Shown here piece after piece: positions 47,042-54,763 of a DNA stretch of 64,000 nucleotides. Position 1 is the stretch's first letter; each line of letters opens with the position of its first letter. The stretch is from Segetibacter sp. (GTDB taxonomy: Bacteria > Bacteroidota > Bacteroidia > Chitinophagales > Chitinophagaceae). Location: positions 57,374-121,373 of the forward strand of contig NZ_JAOQAH010000040.1 in assembly GCF_025963695.1 (NCBI RefSeq), read 5' to 3'. The position numbers and the translations under genes are program-made. The notes under the pieces are model-generated. The model was not told the origin of the DNA. It ran no database searches and saw only the letters and a list, made by a program, of their open reading frames with translations.

Positions 47042-47314
47042 ATGAATAATATCAACAGTTATATTACCCAGCTAAACTTTCTATTGCTAGGGCTGGGGAT
47101 ATTCTCGTTTTTTATTAAGATGGTGCTGTATTATAAAGTAGAAAAAGGATGGGACCCGGTAAGATTTTTACGTTTTTCAAGGGTAGACTTAAAAATGACG
47201 GTAAGTAAAGATTTACGTAATTCGAGAAAAACCCAAAACTTGCTAACGAAACTGTTTCTCACGTTTATCTTATTATTTGGCATGTCTACGTTTTTTCGGA
47301 TTATTATTAGTTAG
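47042..47314 (+). CDS. Small two-helix membrane protein of unknown function
   Basis: 90 residues with hydrophobic helices at about 8-28 and 69-88. The loop between them is basic (LRFSRVDLKMTVSKDLRNSRKTQN) and would be cytoplasmic. No family is recognised. The ATG has an A-rich upstream region. Monocistronic by spacing. Confidence 0.7.
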   Translation: MNNINSYITQLNFLLLGLGIFSFFIKMVLYYKVEKGWDPVRFLRFSRVDLKMTVSKDLRNSRKTQNLLTKLFLTFILLFGMSTFFRIIIS

Positions 47315-47957
47315 AACTTGAAGGGGTTCGGTTCTTCCAGGCGATGTGTTTATTTTAAAAAATGAATGCATCGCTTTTTTATTCTCTTTCCTTCTTTAAT
47401 TTCCGTTACTTTCTACATAGCCTGAACGTGCGCCAAAGGGAAGTGAAGTAGGGAAAAGTTTCAAGTTCTTAGTTTGGAGTTAGGTAATGGCGGTCGGCTG
47501 TTGAGGGTTAGCGCGGCGTTGATTGCTTAATTGGTTGATTGCTTCATTGTTCTTTTCTTCCATCTATCTTTTTTCCTTCACCTTCTGTTTTTAAATATAC
47601 CCCCATATGCCGGTCATCGCTATTCAGGCCCCAAATAGAAGGAGTGCGGCTACAGAAAGCGCTACCCTTGTTTATAAAGAATGAGACTTTATTGCATGGA
47701 AAACCTTTTTTTAAAGAACCGTTTTTTTTAAGCCAACTAAAGTACTGCTAGAGGCATATGTTGCGTCGCACTCTTCAACATTTTTTTATTTAATCAGCCA
47801 TTTAAAAGTTGCTATTCCAAATCATTTCATCCAAAATCGATCATTTCTTAATCTCTTGTTTCATAAACGGAAGTACAGTTTCAGGCGGACAAGTTGGGAC
47901 AGGTAAAGGAGGTGATGTAAAAATTATACTTCTATAATAATTTGATGCGAGTAAGAA
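47315..47957. other. Intergenic region with a dispersed element
   Basis: About 640 bases with no supported gene. A subfamily C element is at 47758. Near 47864-47938 an open frame without a start ends NGSTVSGGQVGTGKGGDV before TAA. A match to AAAGGAGGTGAT lies at 47907 with no suitably spaced start codon. Confidence 0.4.
47758..47779 (+). repeat. Dispersed intergenic element, subfamily C
   Basis: GTTGCGTCGCACTCTTCAAC, flanked so that ATGTTG pairs with CAACAT at the ends (GTTG-N12-CAAC form). It lies between convergent genes. Confidence 0.8.
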
Positions 47958-48578
47958 TTACATCATAATATTCTCTTCCTTAAAATGGATGGCAAGTTGA
48001 CTTGGATTAATATTAAAACTCAGGCGGTGATATTTGCATAAGCCATATTCCTGTATCGCTAAGCGATGTTCTTCGGTACCGTAGCCTTTGTTATTGTTCC
48101 AGTTATAGAGAGGGTATTCGTGATGCAGGTTTTTCATGTACTCGTCACGGTACGTCTTTGCAAGTACACTCGCAGCAGCTATAGAGGAGTAAAGTCCGTC
48201 GCCTTTAATAATACATTTGTGTTTTACATCCTGGTAGGGCGTAAACCTATTCCCGTCAATTAAAAGATATTTAGGACGTTTTTTTAAATTATCTAAAGCA
48301 AGATGCATTGCTTTAAATGACGCACGTAAAATATTGATGCGATCAATTTCGTCATGATCAACTTTAGCAACACTATAACAAAGGGCTTCTTTTTCAATAA
48401 CCGGCCGTAGTTCATTTCGCTGCGCTTCAGACAATTGCTTGCTGTCATTTAAGAAAGGATGATGAAAATCTTTGGGGAGAATGACGGCAGCAGCGAAAAC
48501 CGGACCTGCGTAGCAACCTCTTCCAGCTTCATCGCAACCGGCTTCAACATATCTTTTCTGGTAGTAGGGCTGTAACAT
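47958..48578 (-). CDS. rnhB: Ribonuclease HII
   Basis: Cleaves RNA in RNA/DNA hybrids and removes single ribonucleotides from DNA. 206 residues with the GCDEAGRGCYAGPVFAAAV active-site block near 14-32, the LLIDGN Asp at about 105 and a late KTYRDEYM segment. The size is normal for HII. Single gene on the minus strand. Confidence 0.95.
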   Translation of the reverse strand: MLQPYYQKRYVEAGCDEAGRGCYAGPVFAAAVILPKDFHHPFLNDSKQLSEAQRNELRPVIEKEALCYSVAKVDHDEIDRINILRASFKAMHLALDNLKKRPKYLLIDGNRFTPYQDVKHKCIIKGDGLYSSIAAASVLAKTYRDEYMKNLHHEYPLYNWNNNKGYGTEEHRLAIQEYGLCKYHRLSFNINPSQLAIHFKEENIMM

Positions 48579-48776
48579 CTCTATTACAAAAATGCGTGTT
48601 CAATTTTGAAATTCGAAAGAAATAGCCAAAGATTCTTCAAAAAGTTATTACCATGGTTTTACCACTAATTTTGCCCCGCAAAAGTGAAACATTTAAAAGT
48701 GAATGGTGAACGGATCACTCTCCTGTGATGTTTCACTTCTTGCGCCTCCACTTTAGTTGAAGCACTAAGACAAAAT

Positions 48777-49841
48777 ATGCAACAAGACAAGTCAACAAGA
48801 ATTGTAGCTAACTGGATTTTTTTAGGAGTAGCAATGTTAATTATCCAGGTTTTGTTGGGCGGAATAACGAGGCTAACCGGTTCGGGATTATCAATAACCG
48901 AATGGAAGCCAATTATGGGAGCGATGCCACCAACGAGCGAAACAGAATGGCAGGTGGTTTTCGATAAGTACCAACAGATAGCTCAATATAAGTTCCTCAA
49001 CACACACTTTACGCTTACCAATTTTAAATTCATTTTCTTCTGGGAGTGGTTTCACCGCTTATGGGCAAGATTAATAGGGGTGGTTTTTCTTATTCCTTTT
49101 ATTTACTTCTTAGCAAAAAAATACTTTAAACAATGGATGGTCTTGCCGCTTGTAATCTTGTTTCTACTAGGCGCATTGCAGGGAGCCATTGGTTGGATAA
49201 TGGTACAAAGCGGGTTGAACGACAACGACCTTTATGTAAGTCACATAAGATTGGCCGTGCATTTTATGGCCGCAATGATTTTAATAAGTTATGCCCTCGT
49301 GTTTGGATTGAAATTATTACTCGATCCGGCCCAGCGAATAGTGCAAGCAAAGTTGCTAAATGGGGCTATTGCTATAACAGCGTTAATTTTCATTCAGTTG
49401 ACTTTCGGTGCTTTTATGGCCGGGTTGAAAGCTGCAACTGCGGCTCCAACATGGCCAGACATAAATGGAATGATGGTTCCTAAAGGAATTTTTTCTAGCG
49501 AGGTCTTTCCGCAAAATATTATTTATGACAAAATAGGTGTACACTTTGTACACCGTACACTTGCTTACCTGATTGCTATATTCATACTTATTTGGTGGTT
49601 TACTGCCAGGTCTATTTCCAATTCTGCTGCTTTTAATAGAGCTAAAAATGCGGCCGTATCTCTTGTGGTCGTGCAGGTTATCCTTGGCGTTTTTACTGTT
49701 TTAAGCAGCCCTAAAATGGTAGCGGGAAAGTTTGGCACTTTTGAGTGGCTGGCAGAAATTCACCAGCTTACAGGCATGCTGCTACTGTTAGCAATGGTTG
49801 CTGTAGTTTACGTGTTAGGTAAAAAGAAGACGGTTTATTAA
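48777..49841 (+). CDS. ctaA: Heme A synthase (COX15/CtaA family)
   Basis: 354 residues with eight predicted membrane helices. It converts heme O to heme A for aa3-type cytochrome oxidase. The signature GGITRLTGSGLSITEWKPIMGAMPP at about 24-48 and the His residues in HRLWAR, SHIRLAVHF, HFVHRTLAY and EIHQLTGM are the heme ligands. It is COX15-like (group 2). No cyoE or coxAB is beside it. Confidence 0.93.
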   Translation: MQQDKSTRIVANWIFLGVAMLIIQVLLGGITRLTGSGLSITEWKPIMGAMPPTSETEWQVVFDKYQQIAQYKFLNTHFTLTNFKFIFFWEWFHRLWARLIGVVFLIPFIYFLAKKYFKQWMVLPLVILFLLGALQGAIGWIMVQSGLNDNDLYVSHIRLAVHFMAAMILISYALVFGLKLLLDPAQRIVQAKLLNGAIAITALIFIQLTFGAFMAGLKAATAAPTWPDINGMMVPKGIFSSEVFPQNIIYDKIGVHFVHRTLAYLIAIFILIWWFTARSISNSAAFNRAKNAAVSLVVVQVILGVFTVLSSPKMVAGKFGTFEWLAEIHQLTGMLLLLAMVAVVYVLGKKKTVY

Positions 49842-49963
49842 AAAACACAACTACTTCATTAAAATTGCTGCCGGTCGTTCACAAAAGAACTAAATTCCTG
49901 TTTCGTTTCAATTGCAGAAGTATCGGCATCAGCAGCTCCAACAGGTATAGGCCCACTGACTTA

Positions 49964-50908
49964 TTAACTTTGATTCTTCTCTTTCGAATCTTGCTTCGAC
50001 ACCGGCATATATAACTTAAAGCATCTTCTGATCAGGTCAATTTTAAATTCATCGTTTGTCTCAGCCGGCTCGCCATCTATATGAAAGGGGGCAAGCTTAA
50101 GGTTGCGAATAGTAAGTGAAGATGCTTGAAAATAAAGGATGTTCTTCTGACACATGTCTTCAACAAACTGCTGAAGATTGTTGTTTCCTCTTATCTGTTG
50201 CAATATTGCAAACGGCAGTCTTGCTTTGTGCATTTTTTGCACAATTACAATGTCAAGTAGTCCATCATCCAGGTTAGCTTTTGGGGCAATGGTAAAATGG
50301 TTACCAAATTGGTTGCTATTAGCAATGCTTATGAAAAAGGCATCGGTAAAAAAAGAAAAATTATCATTAACTATTTGAAACTGGTAGGGGTGAGCTTTAA
50401 AATACTGAACAAGGCTTTGTTGTGTGTATGTTAACAAACCCCTCGATGCCTTGTTTGCAAAATCATGTGCTACCTGTGCATCAAAGCCAAGGCCACTAAG
50501 CATGCAGCTAAAATGATCATTTATTGTAAAGGCATCAACATATCCGATATTACCTTTAAAAACAACGTCAAGCGCTTTAGCGAAATTTTTTGGAATACCG
50601 GCGCCAAATGCAAGACCGTTGCCACTTCCCATTGGTATAATTCCAAAATTTACTCCTGTTTCATACAGCGAAGCAACTACCCGGTTGACTGTTCCATCGC
50701 CACCAACCATTACAACGTCGGTGATCGCATCTTTTGCAATCTTATCTTTCAAATAATCATAATCGCCGGCAGCATTTGTTTGTAGTATTTCAAAGTCAAT
50801 AGACCTGGCTTTGGTTTTCTGCTGTATCAACTTTTCCAAACCATCTTTCTTGCCGGTGCCTGATACAGGGTTTATTAAATAAACAATTTTTTGTTGCATT
50901 GGACTCAT
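49964..50908 (-). CDS. Diacylglycerol kinase family lipid kinase
   Basis: 314 residues from the ATG at 50908. The DAGK catalytic domain shows YLINPVSGTGKKDG, VGGDGTVNRVV and PMGSGNGLAF, all ATP-binding motifs. Family enzymes phosphorylate diacylglycerol or sphingoid bases; Bacteroidota make sphingolipids, so a sphingosine-type substrate is an alternative. It starts four bases after the upstream gene's stop and is likely cotranscribed with it. Confidence 0.88.
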   Translation of the reverse strand: MSPMQQKIVYLINPVSGTGKKDGLEKLIQQKTKARSIDFEILQTNAAGDYDYLKDKIAKDAITDVVMVGGDGTVNRVVASLYETGVNFGIIPMGSGNGLAFGAGIPKNFAKALDVVFKGNIGYVDAFTINDHFSCMLSGLGFDAQVAHDFANKASRGLLTYTQQSLVQYFKAHPYQFQIVNDNFSFFTDAFFISIANSNQFGNHFTIAPKANLDDGLLDIVIVQKMHKARLPFAILQQIRGNNNLQQFVEDMCQKNILYFQASSLTIRNLKLAPFHIDGEPAETNDEFKIDLIRRCFKLYMPVSKQDSKEKNQS

Positions 50909-50912
50909 TTGT

Positions 50913-51347
50913 TTAGTTCCATTCAATCTTACATATAAATATTCTTCTCACCCTTATGCGTGCGGCCAGCGCTTTATCAGTTGGCAATGAGGTAGTATAA
51001 ATAAAAACAGGCTGCTTTTTCTCTTTCACCTTATTTAAAATGGATGCTTTAACAGAAACGGAACCGCTTTGTTTATTTACAGTTACAGTTTTTAAATTTC
51101 TATCATCTGCGCTGTTTACATAAAAAGTGCGGTTCCATCCTTTATTAGTATGCTCACTTTTATATGAAATTGTTATGCAATCCTTTTGCAGAAACTCTCT
51201 TTCTTTAATTGAGGCAACCGATGTCTCCTGGTCTGCAACCCCATTAAAAATTAATTGCTTATTAAAAAGAATTTTACAACTATCATTTGCTTTCGCATTT
51301 ATGGTCATTAGTGTAACAAAAGCGAATAGGGTAATTAATTTGTTCAT
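50913..51347 (-). CDS. Predicted secreted protein of unknown function
   Basis: 144 residues with a signal peptide (about 1-20, ends NAKA). Two Cys at about 24 and 56 could form a disulfide. The rest is beta-rich (FYVNSADDRNLKTVTVNKQSGSVSVK). I know no family. It is directly upstream of the lipid kinase gene with a four-base gap and would be transcribed first, which suggests a joint envelope function but does not show it. Confidence 0.7.
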   Translation of the reverse strand: MNKLITLFAFVTLMTINAKANDSCKILFNKQLIFNGVADQETSVASIKEREFLQKDCITISYKSEHTNKGWNRTFYVNSADDRNLKTVTVNKQSGSVSVKASILNKVKEKKQPVFIYTTSLPTDKALAARIRVRRIFICKIEWN

Positions 51348-51411
51348 GCTATGATTTACAAAAACGCGAAGTTGAAGTCTTTAGGGAGAAAGAAATTTTT
51401 TTCAATAAACA

Positions 51412-52470
51412 TTACCATCTGATTAACGCGCTGGCCCAGGTAAAGCCGCTACCAAAAGCAGCGAGGCATACTAAATCTCCCTGTTTTATTTTGCCCTCCT
51501 GCCAGGCTTCGCACAGCGCAATAGGTATACTTGCTGCAGTAGTATTTCCGTACCGCTGTATATTGTTGTAGACCTTTTCCGACGGCAATTTCAATATCTT
51601 TTGTAGCATTTGGCTTATTCTTAAATTTGCCTGGTGAGGGATAAGCATATCAATATCGGCGGGGCTCAAGCCGTGGGTATTTAAAGCCTCCATTATTACT
51701 TCCGGAAACTTTTCGATTGCTTTTTTAAAAACCGCCTGGCCATCCATTTTAGGAAAGTTCTGTTCTTTATCTATCATTGCATGGGTCATAAAAGCTTTGC
51801 CCATATCGTCGTTGTCAAAGTCAGCAAAATGTTCCCAATGATTGCCGTGAGTACCAGGGTTATACATGGCCAGCACTTCTGCACTATTACCATCGCTGTG
51901 CAGGTGAGTACTTAACATACCCCTTAAGTCATCTTCAGATGCCTGCAAAACCACCGCGCCTGCTCCGTCGCCAAAAATCACGCTTATATTTCTTCCTTTT
52001 GTACTAAAATCAAGCCCGAAAGAGTGCTTTTCACTACCTATCACCAGTATGTTTTTATACATCCCTGATTTTATGAACTGGTCACCCACGCTAATTGCAT
52101 AAACAAATCCACTACATTGGTTACGAATATCTAATGCGCCAATTTCTTTCATTTTCATTTCGCGCTGTACCAATACACCACAGCCCGGAAAATAATAATC
52201 GGGGCTCAACGTAGCAAAAATGATGAAGTCAATATTTTGTGGAGTTAGGCCCGCTCTTTCGATAGCAATCTTAGCAGCCGCAATACCCATGGTGGTGGTA
52301 GTTTCGGCCTGCCTGCCGGCGTATCGCCGTTCTCGTATGCCGGTTCTTTCCTGTATCCATTCGTCACTGGTATCCATCAATTTGGTCAGGTCATTGTTAG
52401 TATAAATATTCTCGGGCACGTGCATGCCTATACCGGCAATAATACTTCTTGGCATTTCAATCGTTTTCAC
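51412..52470 (-). CDS. fabH: 3-oxoacyl-ACP synthase III (FabH family)
   Basis: 352 residues. It starts fatty acid synthesis by condensing acetyl- or branched acyl-CoA with malonyl-ACP. The catalytic triad is Cys in NQCSGFVYA, His in PHQANLRI and Asn in RYGNTTAAS. It opens with AGIGMHVPENIYTNNDL. The size is slightly over E. coli FabH (317). FabH is often multi-copy in this phylum, and some copies serve aryl polyene or other lipid pathways. It stands alone here. Confidence 0.9.
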   Translation of the reverse strand: MKTIEMPRSIIAGIGMHVPENIYTNNDLTKLMDTSDEWIQERTGIRERRYAGRQAETTTTMGIAAAKIAIERAGLTPQNIDFIIFATLSPDYYFPGCGVLVQREMKMKEIGALDIRNQCSGFVYAISVGDQFIKSGMYKNILVIGSEKHSFGLDFSTKGRNISVIFGDGAGAVVLQASEDDLRGMLSTHLHSDGNSAEVLAMYNPGTHGNHWEHFADFDNDDMGKAFMTHAMIDKEQNFPKMDGQAVFKKAIEKFPEVIMEALNTHGLSPADIDMLIPHQANLRISQMLQKILKLPSEKVYNNIQRYGNTTAASIPIALCEAWQEGKIKQGDLVCLAAFGSGFTWASALIRW

Positions 52471-52783
52471 AGGAAAAGTAATGATTTTTAGAAATTATCA
52501 GTCCTTAAATTATCAGGCGTTAAAACTGTGGTGTCTTTTTAAGCAGGGAGACTTTTGAAGCCTGCTATTTCACTCTTTTCAACATCGTTGTGTCACACTC
52601 TTATACCTTTATTCTTTATTCAACTTTGTTTGCCGTTTTGTTTGCTAGCTCTGTGGCTCGTTATAAGTGCTACCGTTTTCTAAATACACAACCATTTTGT
52701 AAAGCCGCCATATTTTAAAGTCTTAGGTCATTATTTTCTTTTCCTTTCCTCCATCAATATTGCTTCACGTATAACTTTACCAT
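52471..52783. other. Divergent intergenic region, fabH to DUF2905 gene
   Basis: About 310 bases with no gene. It contains a dispersed element at 52583-52606 with an AT-rich tail. Confidence 0.45.
52583..52606 (+). repeat. Dispersed intergenic element, subfamily B/C hybrid
   Basis: CATC followed by GTTGTGTCACACTCTTATAC: it has the GTGTCAC heptamer of subfamily B and the ACTCTTAT half of subfamily C, linking the two. Confidence 0.8.
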
Positions 52784-53005
52784 ATGAACCAGCAGGCAGG
52801 AAAATATATTATTTTTTTTGGCGCCGCCATTATTGCTATAGGTCTTATTATCTATTTATTTCCCAATGCTTTTAAGTGGTTTGGGCACTTGCCCGGAGAC
52901 ATTAGAATTGAAAAACAAAATTTTAAGGTCTATTTCCCTATAGTTACTATGATTTTGCTGAGTTTGCTGCTTACTTTGATATTAAATCTTTTTAAAAGAC
53001 TGTAA
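52784..53005 (+). CDS. DUF2905 family two-helix membrane protein
   Basis: 73 residues with helices at about 8-26 and 50-69. The linking segment FKWFGHLPGDIRIEKQNFKVYFPIVTM is diagnostic for DUF2905. It is a small inner-membrane protein of unknown role. ATG start. Confidence 0.9.
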   Translation: MNQQAGKYIIFFGAAIIAIGLIIYLFPNAFKWFGHLPGDIRIEKQNFKVYFPIVTMILLSLLLTLILNLFKRL

Positions 53006-53040
53006 AACTCGACGAGGAAAGGATGACATAAAAAGATGTA

Positions 53041-53060
53041 GTACAAGTGAGTGACACAAC
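53041..53060 (-). repeat. Dispersed intergenic element, subfamily B
   Basis: On the minus strand it reads GTTGTGTCACTCACTTGTAC, 20 of 20 identical to the copies at 16981 and 24439. It lies between two tandem genes. Confidence 0.85.
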
Positions 53061-53183
53061 CGCAGCACAAGATTGAACAAATGTTGGCCTCCCAAATAAC
53101 TTTCCCGGTCTTACTAATTTAATTATGCAGGCAACCTCCTAACCTGAAACTCGTATGTAAAGTTGAAACCAAAAAGACTTTAT

Positions 53184-54158
53184 ATGCTCAAACTTAACTT
53201 TTTCTTTTTACTGATTTCTTCTTACGGAATAGTGAATGCTCAAAGCGTTTGGAACGGGCCAACGATAACTTTTACAAAGGCTAACGGAGTAAGCCCTTCG
53301 AGTGCTGCCGGCCAGGATAAAATAACTAATCACGTGTGGCTAACAAGAGGTGCCAACGAAGGGATTTTTAATATCGTGGCCGAAACCGGATATGATCAGC
53401 GCGGCGTTAGTCCCGCTGGTACTGAGTGGGCGTACGGAAGTCTTAACAATTACAATACGCTGGATTATAAATCGTGGGAAGGCTTCAATGGACAAAAGCC
53501 GCCGTCAATGGTAAATAAACCGGCGGTTTTACATTTAATAGCAGACAATACCTATATCGGGATAACTTTTACAAGTTGGGGTGGTGCGGGCACCGGTGCC
53601 TTTTCTTATACCCGCACAACGGCCACCACGTTGCCTATTACATTAAAAGATTTTTCCGCAACTATCAGCAAGCAAAATGCTTTATTAAAATGGTCAACGG
53701 TTACAGAAATTGATAATGATCATTTTGAAATTGAACATAGTGTAAACGGTCGAGAATTTTCATCAATCGCCGAGGTAAAGGCGAATGGGACGTCTGCAAT
53801 AGAACGCTCCTATACTTATTTGCACGAGAATGTTTCTGCTGGAAAGCACTTTTACCGTATAATAGATGTTGATAAAACGGGCAACAAACGCTATTCTCAA
53901 ATCATTACTTTATCATCAGGCGCAGCATTTACAATGCATGTTTATCCTAACCCTGCAACATCGTTTATTTCTGTTATAACTTCTTTGTTACTTAAGGGAA
54001 CCGCTTTTTCCATTAATTCTCTTTCAGGACAGTTGCTTTTGAGGGGAAAATTAAATGAGCAGCAAATAGATATTCAAAAGTTGTCGGCCGGGCAATATTG
54101 GTTGACACTTAAAGCAAACAACGGGAAAATGTTGAAAGCGCAGTTTTTTAAAAAATAG
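53184..54158 (+). CDS. Secreted protein with T9SS type A sorting domain
   Basis: 324 residues from the ATG at 53184; a TTG seven codons upstream is also in frame. Signal peptide to about 20 (IVNAQ). The N-terminal half (WNGPTITFTKANGV through GITFTSWGGAGTGAFSYTRT) is beta-rich and unnamed. A fibronectin-like part (NALLKWSTVTEIDNDHFEIEHS) precedes the sorting domain (HVYPNPATSFISV to AQFFKK). Exported by T9SS to the surface or medium. Function unknown. Confidence 0.85.
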   Translation: MLKLNFFFLLISSYGIVNAQSVWNGPTITFTKANGVSPSSAAGQDKITNHVWLTRGANEGIFNIVAETGYDQRGVSPAGTEWAYGSLNNYNTLDYKSWEGFNGQKPPSMVNKPAVLHLIADNTYIGITFTSWGGAGTGAFSYTRTTATTLPITLKDFSATISKQNALLKWSTVTEIDNDHFEIEHSVNGREFSSIAEVKANGTSAIERSYTYLHENVSAGKHFYRIIDVDKTGNKRYSQIITLSSGAAFTMHVYPNPATSFISVITSLLLKGTAFSINSLSGQLLLRGKLNEQQIDIQKLSAGQYWLTLKANNGKMLKAQFFKK

Positions 54159-54186
54159 TCTAAGCGTTTCGTGATTATAAACGCAT

Positions 54187-54217
54187 AAAAGCCAGGAAAT
54201 CTTTTTTCCTGGCTTTT
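54187..54217 (+). terminator. Terminator after the T9SS protein gene
   Basis: A 12-13 bp stem (AAAAGCCAGGAAA with TTTCCTGGCTTTT) around a short loop. The trailing T run is short but the arm itself ends in T4. Confidence 0.85.
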
Positions 54218-54274
54218 AACTTAATGTTTCAGAAATTATTTTGAAACAAAAATTGGTAGGAGGTAACAAAGCGA

Positions 54275-54577
54275 TTAGTCGTGGCCTCCTGTGTTATCGT
54301 TTCCTTCACTTGCATCTGGTAATCCTGGGGTACCACCGGTAGCTCCTCCCATATCAGTCTTATTACCTGTATTTTCTTTGGCTTGTTTTGCTTCGCCCTC
54401 TTGTCCCCCGTCAGCAATATGCGGAGCCGGGCCTGTACCTACATTGGCATTTGCATCTTTTGAAAAAGTGCTTTCAACTCCAGCTTTTTTGCCTTTGTTT
54501 TCTTCGCCGCCAGCCAGGTCATTGTATTTCGTGTCGAGATTCATAAACTGTTTTTTTATAGTTACCGAAATTTCCAT
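54275..54577 (-). CDS. Small hydrophilic, probably disordered protein
   Basis: 100 residues, rich in Gly, Asn, Asp, Lys and Ala, with few hydrophobics in the last 80 (FSKDANANVGTGPAPHIADGG). No signal peptide. The second ATG at residue 12 (MNLDTKYND) is a good alternative start. It resembles stress-type hydrophilins in composition only. A 104-codon frame on the other strand is less plausible because it is Pro/Ser-rich and lacks sense. Confidence 0.55.
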   Translation of the reverse strand: MEISVTIKKQFMNLDTKYNDLAGGEENKGKKAGVESTFSKDANANVGTGPAPHIADGGQEGEAKQAKENTGNKTDMGGATGGTPGLPDASEGNDNTGGHD

Positions 54578-54659
54578 GCCATTTCAAATTTACAATAACT
54601 TTTAAGTATTATTAAGATTATAGTAACCCTTAACAGAAGGAAAAACCGTTGCAAAACCA

Positions 54660-54667
54660 TACATTTG
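54660..54667 (+). promoter_or_regulatory. -7 box upstream of typA
   Basis: TACATTTG matches TAnnTTTG exactly, about 96 bases before the typA ATG, and so leaves room for the hairpin at 54678. Confidence 0.4.
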
Positions 54668-54677
54668 CGCTCTTAAA

Positions 54678-54708
54678 CCCCCTGCCTCCCATAAGGGGGA
54701 ATTTTTTT
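54678..54708 (+). terminator. Leader hairpin with T tract before typA
   Basis: CCCCCT pairs with AGGGGG around a ten-base loop, then AA and T7. It has the form of a rho-independent terminator in the 5' leader of typA, so it may act as an attenuator. It could instead be the terminator of an unseen short transcript. Confidence 0.5.
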
Positions 54709-54763
54709 AAGGGGAATTATTAATTTTTAATATAAAAGGTCCTTTAGGGATTTTAGGGTTTTT

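Noticed and set aside
47905..47920. AAAGGAGGTGAT, the complement of the 16S rRNA 3' end
   Set aside because: A perfect Shine-Dalgarno-like string, but no start codon at 5-10 bases opens a real frame. Bacteroidota rarely use it, so chance is more likely.
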